Assembly (NCBI GenBank): GCA_004552385.1
Contig: SFOL01000049.1
Coordinates: 1-13,039 of the forward strand
Direction of reading: 5' to 3'
Source: Bacteroidales bacterium
GTDB lineage: Bacteria; Bacteroidota; Bacteroidia; Bacteroidales; Marinilabiliaceae
Length of the DNA: 13,039 bases
Shown: piece after piece, positions 1-7,359 of the stretch
Layout: every line of letters begins with the position of its first letter
How positions within the stretch are numbered: position 1 is the first letter of the stretch
The notes under the pieces: generated by a model
The model's database searches: none
Told to the model about the DNA's origin: nothing
The model's input: the letters and a program-made list of their open reading frames with translations, nothing else
Position numbers and translations under genes: made by a program

Positions 1-1002
1 GGGCGGCACTATTATGCCTGTCAAGTCGTCCAGCATCTCGGGAATTCCGCCCACGCCTGTGGCCACCACGGGTGTTCCGCTTGCCAAGGCCTCGGATATT
101 ACGCATGGGGCGTTCTCTTTGTTGGAGAATAGTATGAGGGCGTCTGACGAGTGCATCAGGCGGCTCACCTCTTCGGGCGGCACCTCTCCGGCAAACGTCA
201 CTTTGTCTTCCAGCCCGAGTTCGCTGACGGCTTCGTCCACGCTCTTTACCGTTTTGCGCTCCAGCCCCGCTATCGTCAGGTGGAACGGCAGCCCCCTGTC
301 CGCCACTCTTTTCAGTCCGCGGAGTGTGCCCGTGGTGTTCTTCAGCCACTCGGCCGCGGTCGTCACGCATAGCAGACGGCATGGTCCTGCGCCGCGCGGA
401 GTGTGCTCGCCGCTGAAAAAGAAGTCGTTCACGACGTTGCGCACCACGCACCACCTCTTTGCCTTTATGCCGCACTGGCGCATCACTTGCCCTAAGTCCT
501 CCGACACCGTCATGACTCGCTCTGCGGCCATGCATGATGTCTCCGTGGCAAATCTCCTTATCGCCCCCTTATACTCGTTACGCCACGGATGATACCGCCC
601 CCAGTGCTCTATTATGACGTATGGCACGCCCATGACCATTCTCATCGCCCATGCCATGACTCCCATGCGCGTCAATACGTTCACCTGGATCACGTCTGGC
701 CTGCCTCCGCGGCGCTCCACGGCCTTGTAGCCTCTCCAAAAGCCGACTAAGAAGTTCAGTGCGGCTGTCGCTGGCCTCAGCGGGTGGGCGGGCGACTCGG
801 GGGTGTAGACCATCACCTCGTTCACGCCCTCGACTTTTGACGCATCCACCTCAATCCGCTTTGCGGCGGGGTCTGGGTGGACTCGCAAGACGGACACCGA
901 GACCCCCATGGCGGCCACGGCCTGGGCGTGCTTCCTTACGAAGATTCCGTCCATCGCGTCGCTCCGGTTCGGGTACCAAGGCGTGAGGAACAATACGTGC
1001 AT
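1..1002 (-). CDS. Family 4 glycosyltransferase (GT-B fold), 3' end cut by window edge
   Basis: The minus-strand frame is open from an ATG at 1002 to the first base of the window and gives 334 residues with no stop. The N-terminus (MHVLFLTPWYPNRSDAMDGI) is typical of GT4 enzymes. Further on come an EHWGRYHPW segment, RVMTVSEDL, and VVRNVVNDFF, which resembles the inter-domain VxNGVD-type linker. The donor-binding C-terminal domain contains KENAPCVISEALASGTPVVA, with the E-x7-E pair at E296 and E304, followed by VGGIPEML. GT4 enzymes usually have 360-400 residues, so a few tens of residues are probably missing. By family it should transfer a sugar from a nucleotide donor to a growing lipid-linked or surface glycan at the cytoplasmic side of the inner membrane; donor and acceptor cannot be told. 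It starts 5 bases after the stop of the FemAB-like gene, so the two are very probably co-transcribed. Confidence 0.93.
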   Translation of the reverse strand, partial: MHVLFLTPWYPNRSDAMDGIFVRKHAQAVAAMGVSVSVLRVHPDPAAKRIEVDASKVEGVNEVMVYTPESPAHPLRPATAALNFLVGFWRGYKAVERRGGRPDVIQVNVLTRMGVMAWAMRMVMGVPYVIIEHWGRYHPWRNEYKGAIRRFATETSCMAAERVMTVSEDLGQVMRQCGIKAKRWCVVRNVVNDFFFSGEHTPRGAGPCRLLCVTTAAEWLKNTTGTLRGLKRVADRGLPFHLTIAGLERKTVKSVDEAVSELGLEDKVTFAGEVPPEEVSRLMHSSDALILFSNKENAPCVISEALASGTPVVATGVGGIPEMLDDLTGIIVPP

Positions 1003-1007
1003 GTGCC

Positions 1008-1889
1008 CTATAGATGTTTTATTGTGCGTATAATCCACCCCGTCAGCTTGTCTCTATACAGCGTGGCGAGGGTGTAGTGCGCCGCCACGCCGCCAAAGTG
1101 TCGGTAGCTTCTGGCTATGCCGGGTATGACGGAGCCCTCAAAGTCGAACGTCAGTCCGCGCTCGAAGGCGTATTCCATGGCTTTCACGGTCAACCATTCG
1201 TTCGCGCCGTCTTGGCGGTGGGCCGGGCTTATGGCCGGGGCCATGTAGTAGAGGCTCTCGTCGTCATACGCCAGGAATACGGCGGCCGCGTGCTCTCCTT
1301 GACTGTCACGCGCTTGCAGTATTACTCCGCAACCCCTGCCTATGGCGGCGTTTGCCAAAGTCGTCAGCAGTTCGCGCGGATATTTCACTTTGCCGAACGC
1401 CTCTTCGAGAGCGGAGTACAGCTCGTCGGGCGTCATGTCTTGGCGCAAGCTGAAGTTCGCGGCGGCCGCTTTGCGATATTTGCGCCGTTTGCCGGGCGTG
1501 AAGTTATCTATGGCTGTGGCAATGTCGACCGGCGCGATCCTGTAGCTGACCCTGGGCTCCGTCTTGAAGCCTTCGCTCGCGAGTGTCTGCTCGTCTTGGC
1601 GGGTCATGTAGTCTGCCACTTGCGCCATCAGGATGCGCCTCTCGCGCATGAACTTTTTTATCTCGCCTATGAGTGCGCGCAAGGCCTCGACCCTGTCGCT
1701 CCCCGGCTCCACGCGTATGTGGCTCGTCTGGGTCAGCTGCGGCAGCAGCATGGCCGTGAAAGGCCCGCGCCGCGTCAGCTGGTAGGGTACTGACGCCACC
1801 GTCCGCCCGTCGGCATTCCTGGCCTCTATGCGTCCGCACTCTTTGCCCGACGGGCGGGAGACGGCCTCCCACCACCATGGGCGTGACAT
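1008..1889 (-). CDS. FemAB/GNAT-type acyltransferase (Acetyltransf_6-like)
   Basis: The protein has 293 residues when started at the ATG at 1889 (MSRPWWWEAV). The frame stays open further upstream, but that part lies inside the glutaminyl cyclase gene in another frame and is low-complexity Arg/His-rich, so I reject it. The chosen start leaves a 17-base gap to the cyclase stop. Recognisable parts are the N-terminal WWWEAV segment, the LLPQLTQTSHIRVEPG stretch at about residues 48-63, and the C-terminal signature FDFEGSVIPGIARSYRHFGG at 248-267. This signature is characteristic of Bacteroidetes GNAT proteins related to FemAB peptidyltransferases. The family moves acyl or aminoacyl groups onto cell-envelope precursors or sugars; the substrate here is unknown. 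Its place between a glutaminyl cyclase and a GT4 enzyme suggests an envelope role. The fold assignment is firm; the reaction is inference. Confidence 0.85.
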   Translation of the reverse strand: MSRPWWWEAVSRPSGKECGRIEARNADGRTVASVPYQLTRRGPFTAMLLPQLTQTSHIRVEPGSDRVEALRALIGEIKKFMRERRILMAQVADYMTRQDEQTLASEGFKTEPRVSYRIAPVDIATAIDNFTPGKRRKYRKAAAANFSLRQDMTPDELYSALEEAFGKVKYPRELLTTLANAAIGRGCGVILQARDSQGEHAAAVFLAYDDESLYYMAPAISPAHRQDGANEWLTVKAMEYAFERGLTFDFEGSVIPGIARSYRHFGGVAAHYTLATLYRDKLTGWIIRTIKHL

Positions 1890-1906
1890 TACGCAGCCCA
1901 CTCTCG

Positions 1907-2893
1907 TCACTTTTCGGCGTAAACCACTGCGAGCACCACTTCGCCCACGTCTTTTAGCGTCTCGGCGCATATGTGGTCTATGGTGTCGTCTTGCGTGTGC
2001 CACGTGTCGCAGAACCCTTTCTCGTTGCGCTGGTCGTAGTGGATGATGTCTATGGTGGGGACGCTCGTCAGCTTGTTTATGTAGTAATGGTCGTCGGTTA
2101 CATAGCTGCCCTCGGTGCGGACAAAGCGGTTGCCGTGGCCCGTCATCTCGGCCATAGTCCACACTTTGTCGACTATGTCGGCGGCGCGGCTCTTCGAGAA
2201 CAGCTCTACGGGGAACACGGCGGACGAGTCGCCCACCATGTCGAGGAGTATGCCAAACAGGTGCTGCGCGTCTTTGCCCGGCCCTTTGCCCCACATCTGG
2301 CTGCCTATGCACCATGTGTCAGGCCTGTAGTCCGAAGTGTGTATGTGGTCGGGCGTGCCGGCATCCTCCGTGTCAAAGAAGATTATGTCCACGCCCACGT
2401 GCGGCTGGCGTATTTGCAACTGTCGCCCCACCTCCATCAGGACCGCCACGCCCGAGGCCCCGTCGTTGGCCCCGCTTATAGGGGTGTCGCGCTTCGAGGC
2501 GTCTTTGTCGTGGTCGGCCCACGGGCGGCTGTCATAGTGCGCGCAGAGTAGTATGCGTCTGACCCTGTCAGGCCTGTAGGAGGCTATGATGTTCCTCACG
2601 GGAGTGGGAGCCCCGTCATATGCCGTGCCCGTGACCTCTTGCAGCGTCACCTCGGCGCCGAACTGCCGCATCTTGGCGGTCAGGTAGTCCACACAATCGG
2701 CGTGGGCCTTCGAGCCTGGTGTGCGCGGGCCGAATGCCGTCTGGGAGCTGACGAAGCTGTAGGCCGAGTCGGCCGAAAAGGTGACCTCGGGCGGGACCGT
2801 TTGCGTTTGCCCGTCGGTCTGGGATGACTTGACCGATCCTGTGCATGCTGCGAGTGCCGCTGATGCGCTTATCACTATGTGGCGTATGGTCAT
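1907..2893 (-). CDS. Glutaminyl-peptide cyclotransferase, M28 family, lipoprotein
   Basis: I start this 328-residue protein at the ATG at 2893, because that places a clean lipoprotein signal at the N-terminus: MTIRHIVISASAALAAC, with lipobox LAAC and Cys17. An upstream ATG at 2968 would add 25 polar residues in front of the signal peptide and is unlikely. The body matches the zinc glutaminyl cyclases of Porphyromonas, Prevotella and Tannerella: AHYDSRPWAD (H119), GANDGASG (D144), FFDTEDAGTPD (E176/D177), WCIGSQMWGK, ILLDMVGD, VTDDHYYINK (D267-H269) and WHTQDD (H299). D144, E176 and H299 are the expected zinc ligands. The enzyme closes N-terminal glutamine of exported proteins to pyroglutamate, which matters in Bacteroidetes because many signal peptidase I products begin with Gln. 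No acidic surface-export signal follows Cys17, so a periplasm-facing lipoprotein is more likely. It is the first gene of the QC-FemAB-GT4 group. Confidence 0.92.
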   Translation of the reverse strand: MTIRHIVISASAALAACTGSVKSSQTDGQTQTVPPEVTFSADSAYSFVSSQTAFGPRTPGSKAHADCVDYLTAKMRQFGAEVTLQEVTGTAYDGAPTPVRNIIASYRPDRVRRILLCAHYDSRPWADHDKDASKRDTPISGANDGASGVAVLMEVGRQLQIRQPHVGVDIIFFDTEDAGTPDHIHTSDYRPDTWCIGSQMWGKGPGKDAQHLFGILLDMVGDSSAVFPVELFSKSRAADIVDKVWTMAEMTGHGNRFVRTEGSYVTDDHYYINKLTSVPTIDIIHYDQRNEKGFCDTWHTQDDTIDHICAETLKDVGEVVLAVVYAEK

Positions 2894-3005
2894 TGCTGGC
2901 TTTTGAATATGAGATATCTTGTTTGCTCTGTGTTTTGAGTGTTGGGTGTGGCTCTTTTGCGCCATCACCGACCTCTCGCGAATTTACTACAACTCTATGA
3001 GTTTG

Positions 3006-3037
3006 TTTGAAAATGTCAATTTGTTTGTTTAATTTTA
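3006..3037 (+). promoter_or_regulatory. Candidate Bacteroides-type promoter for the HTCS gene
   Basis: In the 177-base AT-rich gap between the divergent cyclase and HTCS genes, TTTG at 3006-3009 is followed, after 20 bases, by TAATTTTA at 3030-3037. This resembles the Bacteroides -33 (TTTG) and -7 (TAnnTTTG) elements with normal spacing, with one mismatch in the last base. A start site near 3044 would leave a leader of about 27 bases. TTTG and TTTT runs are frequent here, so a chance match is possible. For the cyclase on the other strand the best -7-like match is TAAATTCG (plus-strand bases 2979-2986), without a good -33 box. Confidence 0.35.
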
Positions 3038-3070
3038 GTCAATTTTACTAAGTTCCACAATAAAATACCA

Positions 3071-6000
3071 ATGATCGATTTCTGCGCGCCTCGTCTCATC
3101 GTCCGCTTGTTGCTTTTTTGCGTCGTCCTTTGTCTTGGACGGGCGGATGCGCTTGCTTCTGACCGTTTTTGGAGCAGGCACATAATCCGGCATGTGGGCA
3201 TGACGGAGGGGTTGCCTAGCAATTTTGTCGATGATATTTGCCGCGATGAGCTGGGCTTCATATGGTTCGCCACGGGCGGCAGTGGACTTGTGCGCTATGA
3301 CGGCTATTCTTACGTGACTTACGATTGCTCGAACACGCCCACCATGCGGAGCAACTTCGTCCGCGCCATCGCGTCTGACGCGTTTGGCCACATCTGGGTG
3401 GGCACCGACCGGGGGCTTTGCTGTTACGACGGCCGCTCGGAGCGAGTGGATTCCGTCATGATACGCGACAAGAATGGCGAGAGCCTCACCGACGGGCCGA
3501 TCATCCGAATCGTGATTGACGACAACGGCATTATCTGGCTCGCCTCGCGCCACACTGTGGTTTGCCTGAAGGCTATGGCGGATAACTCTGTAAGCCTGGT
3601 GGGTAAGTATGTGTTCGGACGGTCTGTGACAGCACTCGACCGCGGCAGTCGGGGAGTCTATGTGGCTTCTTTCTCAGATATTTACGTGTGCAGCGCCGAC
3701 ACGGTGTGCGGCTCGGTGTCGGTCCGCCCCGACAGGCGGCCGTCGGTCGAGATGGCTAATTGCGTGGTAGAGACCATTTCCGAAAGCGCCGGTTTCCTCT
3801 GGATAGGCTCCAATGCCGGACTTTTCCGTTACAACATGGCGACAGGCGAGGAGCGCAGATACGTCCATGCGGCTGACAACCAGCGCTCCATTACGCAAAA
3901 CCGCGTTACCGACATCGCCTCTGACGACGACGGGCGAGTGATGGTGGCCACTCTCAGGGGGCTTAACATTTACAACTATGAGACTGACGACTTCGACCAT
4001 GTGACGCAAGACGACGTTCAAGACGGGAAATCTCTTTGCTCTAACTTTATTAACTGCCTTATCTCCACCAACCAGGGGGTCTGGGTCGGGACCGACATCG
4101 CCGGGGCGGATCTCCTGAGCCCTATATCGCTCGACGTCGTCAACTTCACATCCGACGATATTTGCGGTGGACATGGACGGGCTTCGACATCCAGGGCAAG
4201 GTCGCTCAGGCCTGTCAACTCGCTCCTTGAGGATGCTGACGGCTCGCTCTGGGTAGGAACCATCGAAGGCGGACTGTCGCGACGGGTCAGGGGTGGAAAA
4301 ACGTTCGAGAATTTCACGATGGCAAGTCATGGGCTGTGCAGCAACTCGGTGTCGGCCCTCGCCACCGATGGCGACGGCAATCTGTGGGTGGCGACGTGGG
4401 GCGGCGGCATCGACGTCCTGAACGAGAAGAATCCTAATGTCCGAGTCGAAAAGCATTACTTCGCAGGCGAAAGGATGGAGGGCGGCCTTAGCTCGGACTA
4501 CATCGGAGCCATGGTCTACGACAGCATAAACAAGGGGATGTGGGTCGGCACCATAAGGGGCATAGACTTCATTAAGGACGGCGTGATCTCAGAACCTATG
4601 GGTCGCTCTACTTTCACTGACATGGATGGGGCGCTCGGGGCGTGCGTTGACGGGATGGGCAGGCTCTGGATGGGCACGTCGCTCGGGCTTTTCGTCATCG
4701 ACCTGCACTCCTACGACGCCGCCAAGGGAACTGTAAGTTTTCAGAGTATATGCCATAAGCTCGATGACAAGAATATTGTCGGAGACCCGCGCATAACTTT
4801 CATCCTCTATTCCGAGGCCAAGCGCAAGGTGCTTGTGGGGACTAACGGGTTCGGAATACTCTATTGCGACGCGACCAAGCCCGACCTCGTCTTCAAAAGC
4901 GTCTCCACGAGCGACGGCCTTGTCAACAACGCCGTAAGCGTCATGGCCGAGGACGGCGATGGCAACATCTGGGTGGGAACGTCAAACGGCCTCACGCTAC
5001 TCTCCGCCGACCTCAACGTGGTGAACTCATACACTACGGCCGACGGCCTTTTGTCCGACTGCTATTATTGGAATGCGGCATGGAGCTCGAGACTCACGGG
5101 GCACGTCTTCCTCGGCTGTGTGGACGGGTTAAGTGAGCTCGGCCCCTCGCTCAAGTCGGTGAACGCCCAGACCAGGCGCGCGCCGGTCCTCACCCGACTC
5201 GACGTGAACAACATAAAGGAGCAGCCGCGACCCGACGGCATACTCACGGTGTCGGTGGAGTGCGCCAACAGCGTCGTGCTCCACGAGAGTAATAAGTCGT
5301 TCGGCGTTGAGTTCTCTTCGCTCAACTACCTCGCGCCGGCATCGGTCAGGTTCCAATACAGGCTTGACGGGTTTGACAACGATTGGGTGACAGCCCCCAA
5401 GGGGCAGCATTATGCGCAATACACCAACCTCTCGGCCGGCGATTACAAACTGCGGGTGCGCTACGCCGCCGCCCATGGCAAATGGAGCAACGAACGCCAA
5501 ATAGCTATAACCGTCACCCCATATTTCTACAAGACGACGTGGTTCTCCATCCTCGTCATCATGCTGATCATCGCGGTTGTTTTCCTCGTCTTCAAATACA
5601 GGATGAGATACATCGAGGACAGCCGCAAGCAGTTGCACCATGAGGTCAAGATGCGCACGCGGCAGCTCGAGGAGCAGACAACGGCGCTCGAGGCGAAAAA
5701 GCAGGAGCTCGAGGCCTCCAACGCCAAACTCGTCGAGCAGAACAACTATATTGTCCGTCAGAAGGAGAACATCCTCGAGATGACGAGCAAAATTCAACGC
5801 CTCTCCATTGACAAGCTCCAGTTCTTTACCAACGTCAGCCACGAGCTCCGGTCGCCACTCACGCTCATAACGGGGCCCGTCAAGCGGGCGCAGGCTTTGT
5901 GCAACCAGCCCGAGGTCATGACTCAGCTCGACCTCATTGAGCGAAGCTCGCGCACCCTCCTCGCGACCGTCAATCAGCTTATGGACTTCCGTAAGGTCGA

Positions 6001-7345
6001 GGCGGGGAACTTTGAGATGCACCCCGTCTCCATCAATATTGAGGAGTACATCGTCAGCATGGTCAAGCCGTATGTGGCCTACGCGGCCGAGCAAGGAATC
6101 AACCTGCGCACGTTCTTCCATGTCGGGCAGCCTCTCGTCAGGGTCGACTCCGACGCCGTCACCAAGATAGTCGCCAACCTGCTCTCGAACGCCATCAAAT
6201 ACTCGGCCGGCGGCAAGGTCATTGACCTCTTTGTCTGTCAAATTACCATTGACGGGCAGCTCCGAACCTACATATGTGTGCGCGACCGGGGCGTCGGAAT
6301 TCCCGCCGATCAGGTTAATAAGATCTTCGACAGGTTCTACCAGTCCACGTCAAGCCACCAGCCCAATGCCGTCAGCACTGGCATCGGACTCTATGTCGTC
6401 AACCGCATCGTGACACAGTGCGATGGTGAGATTTCGGCTCGCAACAACCCCGCCGGCGGAGTCTCAATGCGCGTCTTCCTGCCGACGCCCGCCGGGCGGC
6501 ATGCCACCAATGCCGACTCGCCAGCCAAGGCGGAGGCCGCAAAGACCGTGGAGAGCAATAACGCCGATGACAAGGGCGGGGCGGCCGAGAACGAACGCAT
6601 GACGATCCTCGTCGTCGAGGACAGTAAGGATATGAGGCTCTACATAAGGACCATTCTTGAACCCGAGTATAAAGTCATCGAGGCCGAGAACGGCGTGAAC
6701 GGGCTGACAGCCTTGGCCGAGAACGATATCGACTTCATCGTGACAGACCTCATGATGCCTGTTATGGACGGCCTCGAGTTCGCAAGACGAGTCAAAGCCG
6801 ACTTCGCCTTCTCGCACACGCCCATCCTCATCCTCACCGCGCAGATGAACGGGGCCTTCCAGACCGAGGGCTATCGCATTGGCGTGGAGAGTTACCTCTA
6901 TAAGCCGTTTGACGAGGATATGCTCAAGGCGCGAATCAGCGGCATCTTGGCCAGCAGGAGGAAGAACCAGAACAGGTTCCTCAACTCGCTCGACACTTCC
7001 GACCTCAACATTGAGCGCGAGAGCGAGGACGAGAAGTTCGTCGAGAGGGTCACGAACTTTGTAAAGTCACGATATAAAGACCCCGACTTCTCCATTGATG
7101 ACATCGTCTCCGAGGTCGGCTGCTCTAAGAGCATGCTCCACAAGAAGATGCAGAGCGTCATGGGCCAGGCGCCGGGCAACTTCATCCGCACCTACCGACT
7201 CAACATAGCCCGCGAGATCCTGTCTGACAAGCGAAACCGACTCAACGTCAGTCAAGTGGCATACGAGGTCGGGTTCAACGACCCCAAGTATTTCAGCCGA
7301 TGCTTCACTAAGGCGTTCGGCTATCCGCCAAGCATGATAAATTAA
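3071..7345 (+). CDS. Hybrid two-component system regulator (HTCS): sensor kinase, receiver and AraC DNA-binding domain
   Basis: This 1424-residue protein carries all HTCS modules in order. There is a signal peptide (residues 1 to about 29, ending ADALAS). A two-bladed-type Reg_prop sensor follows at about 40-695, with at least a dozen repeats of the D/N-G-x-hW-hGT-x-GL type (IWFATG, IWVGTD, LWIGSN, LWVGTI, LWVATW, MWVGTI, LWMGTS, IWVGTS). Next are a Y_Y_Y domain (about 746-812), one membrane helix (about 824-841), a coiled coil, HisKA with NVSHELRSP (phosphoacceptor H924), and the ATPase domain with N-box NLLSNAIKYS (N1036/N1040), DRGVGIP (D1072) and STGIGLYVV. After an Ala/Glu-rich linker comes the receiver (E1183/D1184, phospho-Asp D1226, K1278), then an AraC-type HTH from about 1328 to the end. 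All key residues are present, so it should be active. Family members bind oligosaccharides in the periplasm and switch on glycan genes. No SusC/SusD or hydrolase gene is in the window. A flippase starts 14 bases downstream. Confidence 0.97.
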   Translation: MIDFCAPRLIVRLLLFCVVLCLGRADALASDRFWSRHIIRHVGMTEGLPSNFVDDICRDELGFIWFATGGSGLVRYDGYSYVTYDCSNTPTMRSNFVRAIASDAFGHIWVGTDRGLCCYDGRSERVDSVMIRDKNGESLTDGPIIRIVIDDNGIIWLASRHTVVCLKAMADNSVSLVGKYVFGRSVTALDRGSRGVYVASFSDIYVCSADTVCGSVSVRPDRRPSVEMANCVVETISESAGFLWIGSNAGLFRYNMATGEERRYVHAADNQRSITQNRVTDIASDDDGRVMVATLRGLNIYNYETDDFDHVTQDDVQDGKSLCSNFINCLISTNQGVWVGTDIAGADLLSPISLDVVNFTSDDICGGHGRASTSRARSLRPVNSLLEDADGSLWVGTIEGGLSRRVRGGKTFENFTMASHGLCSNSVSALATDGDGNLWVATWGGGIDVLNEKNPNVRVEKHYFAGERMEGGLSSDYIGAMVYDSINKGMWVGTIRGIDFIKDGVISEPMGRSTFTDMDGALGACVDGMGRLWMGTSLGLFVIDLHSYDAAKGTVSFQSICHKLDDKNIVGDPRITFILYSEAKRKVLVGTNGFGILYCDATKPDLVFKSVSTSDGLVNNAVSVMAEDGDGNIWVGTSNGLTLLSADLNVVNSYTTADGLLSDCYYWNAAWSSRLTGHVFLGCVDGLSELGPSLKSVNAQTRRAPVLTRLDVNNIKEQPRPDGILTVSVECANSVVLHESNKSFGVEFSSLNYLAPASVRFQYRLDGFDNDWVTAPKGQHYAQYTNLSAGDYKLRVRYAAAHGKWSNERQIAITVTPYFYKTTWFSILVIMLIIAVVFLVFKYRMRYIEDSRKQLHHEVKMRTRQLEEQTTALEAKKQELEASNAKLVEQNNYIVRQKENILEMTSKIQRLSIDKLQFFTNVSHELRSPLTLITGPVKRAQALCNQPEVMTQLDLIERSSRTLLATVNQLMDFRKVEAGNFEMHPVSINIEEYIVSMVKPYVAYAAEQGINLRTFFHVGQPLVRVDSDAVTKIVANLLSNAIKYSAGGKVIDLFVCQITIDGQLRTYICVRDRGVGIPADQVNKIFDRFYQSTSSHQPNAVSTGIGLYVVNRIVTQCDGEISARNNPAGGVSMRVFLPTPAGRHATNADSPAKAEAAKTVESNNADDKGGAAENERMTILVVEDSKDMRLYIRTILEPEYKVIEAENGVNGLTALAENDIDFIVTDLMMPVMDGLEFARRVKADFAFSHTPILILTAQMNGAFQTEGYRIGVESYLYKPFDEDMLKARISGILASRRKNQNRFLNSLDTSDLNIERESEDEKFVERVTNFVKSRYKDPDFSIDDIVSEVGCSKSMLHKKMQSVMGQAPGNFIRTYRLNIAREILSDKRNRLNVSQVAYEVGFNDPKYFSRCFTKAFGYPPSMIN

Positions 7346-7359
7346 GGGGGGCCGGTTTT

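Noticed and set aside
1014..1793. Long plus-strand ORF opposite the FemAB-like gene
   Set aside because: It is antisense to a gene with a clear family signature and has no recognisable domain. Long antisense ORFs are common in GC-rich DNA.
1890..2315. Upstream extension of the FemAB-like frame by about 142 residues
   Set aside because: It overlaps the glutaminyl cyclase gene in another frame, is Arg/His/Pro-rich and shows no family pattern. The cyclase frame has all catalytic motifs, so the extension is a shadow.
5129..6241. 370-residue minus-strand ORF inside the HTCS
   Set aside because: It mirrors the Y_Y_Y and kinase part of the HTCS, and its composition follows from the sense codons. 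No motif is seen.
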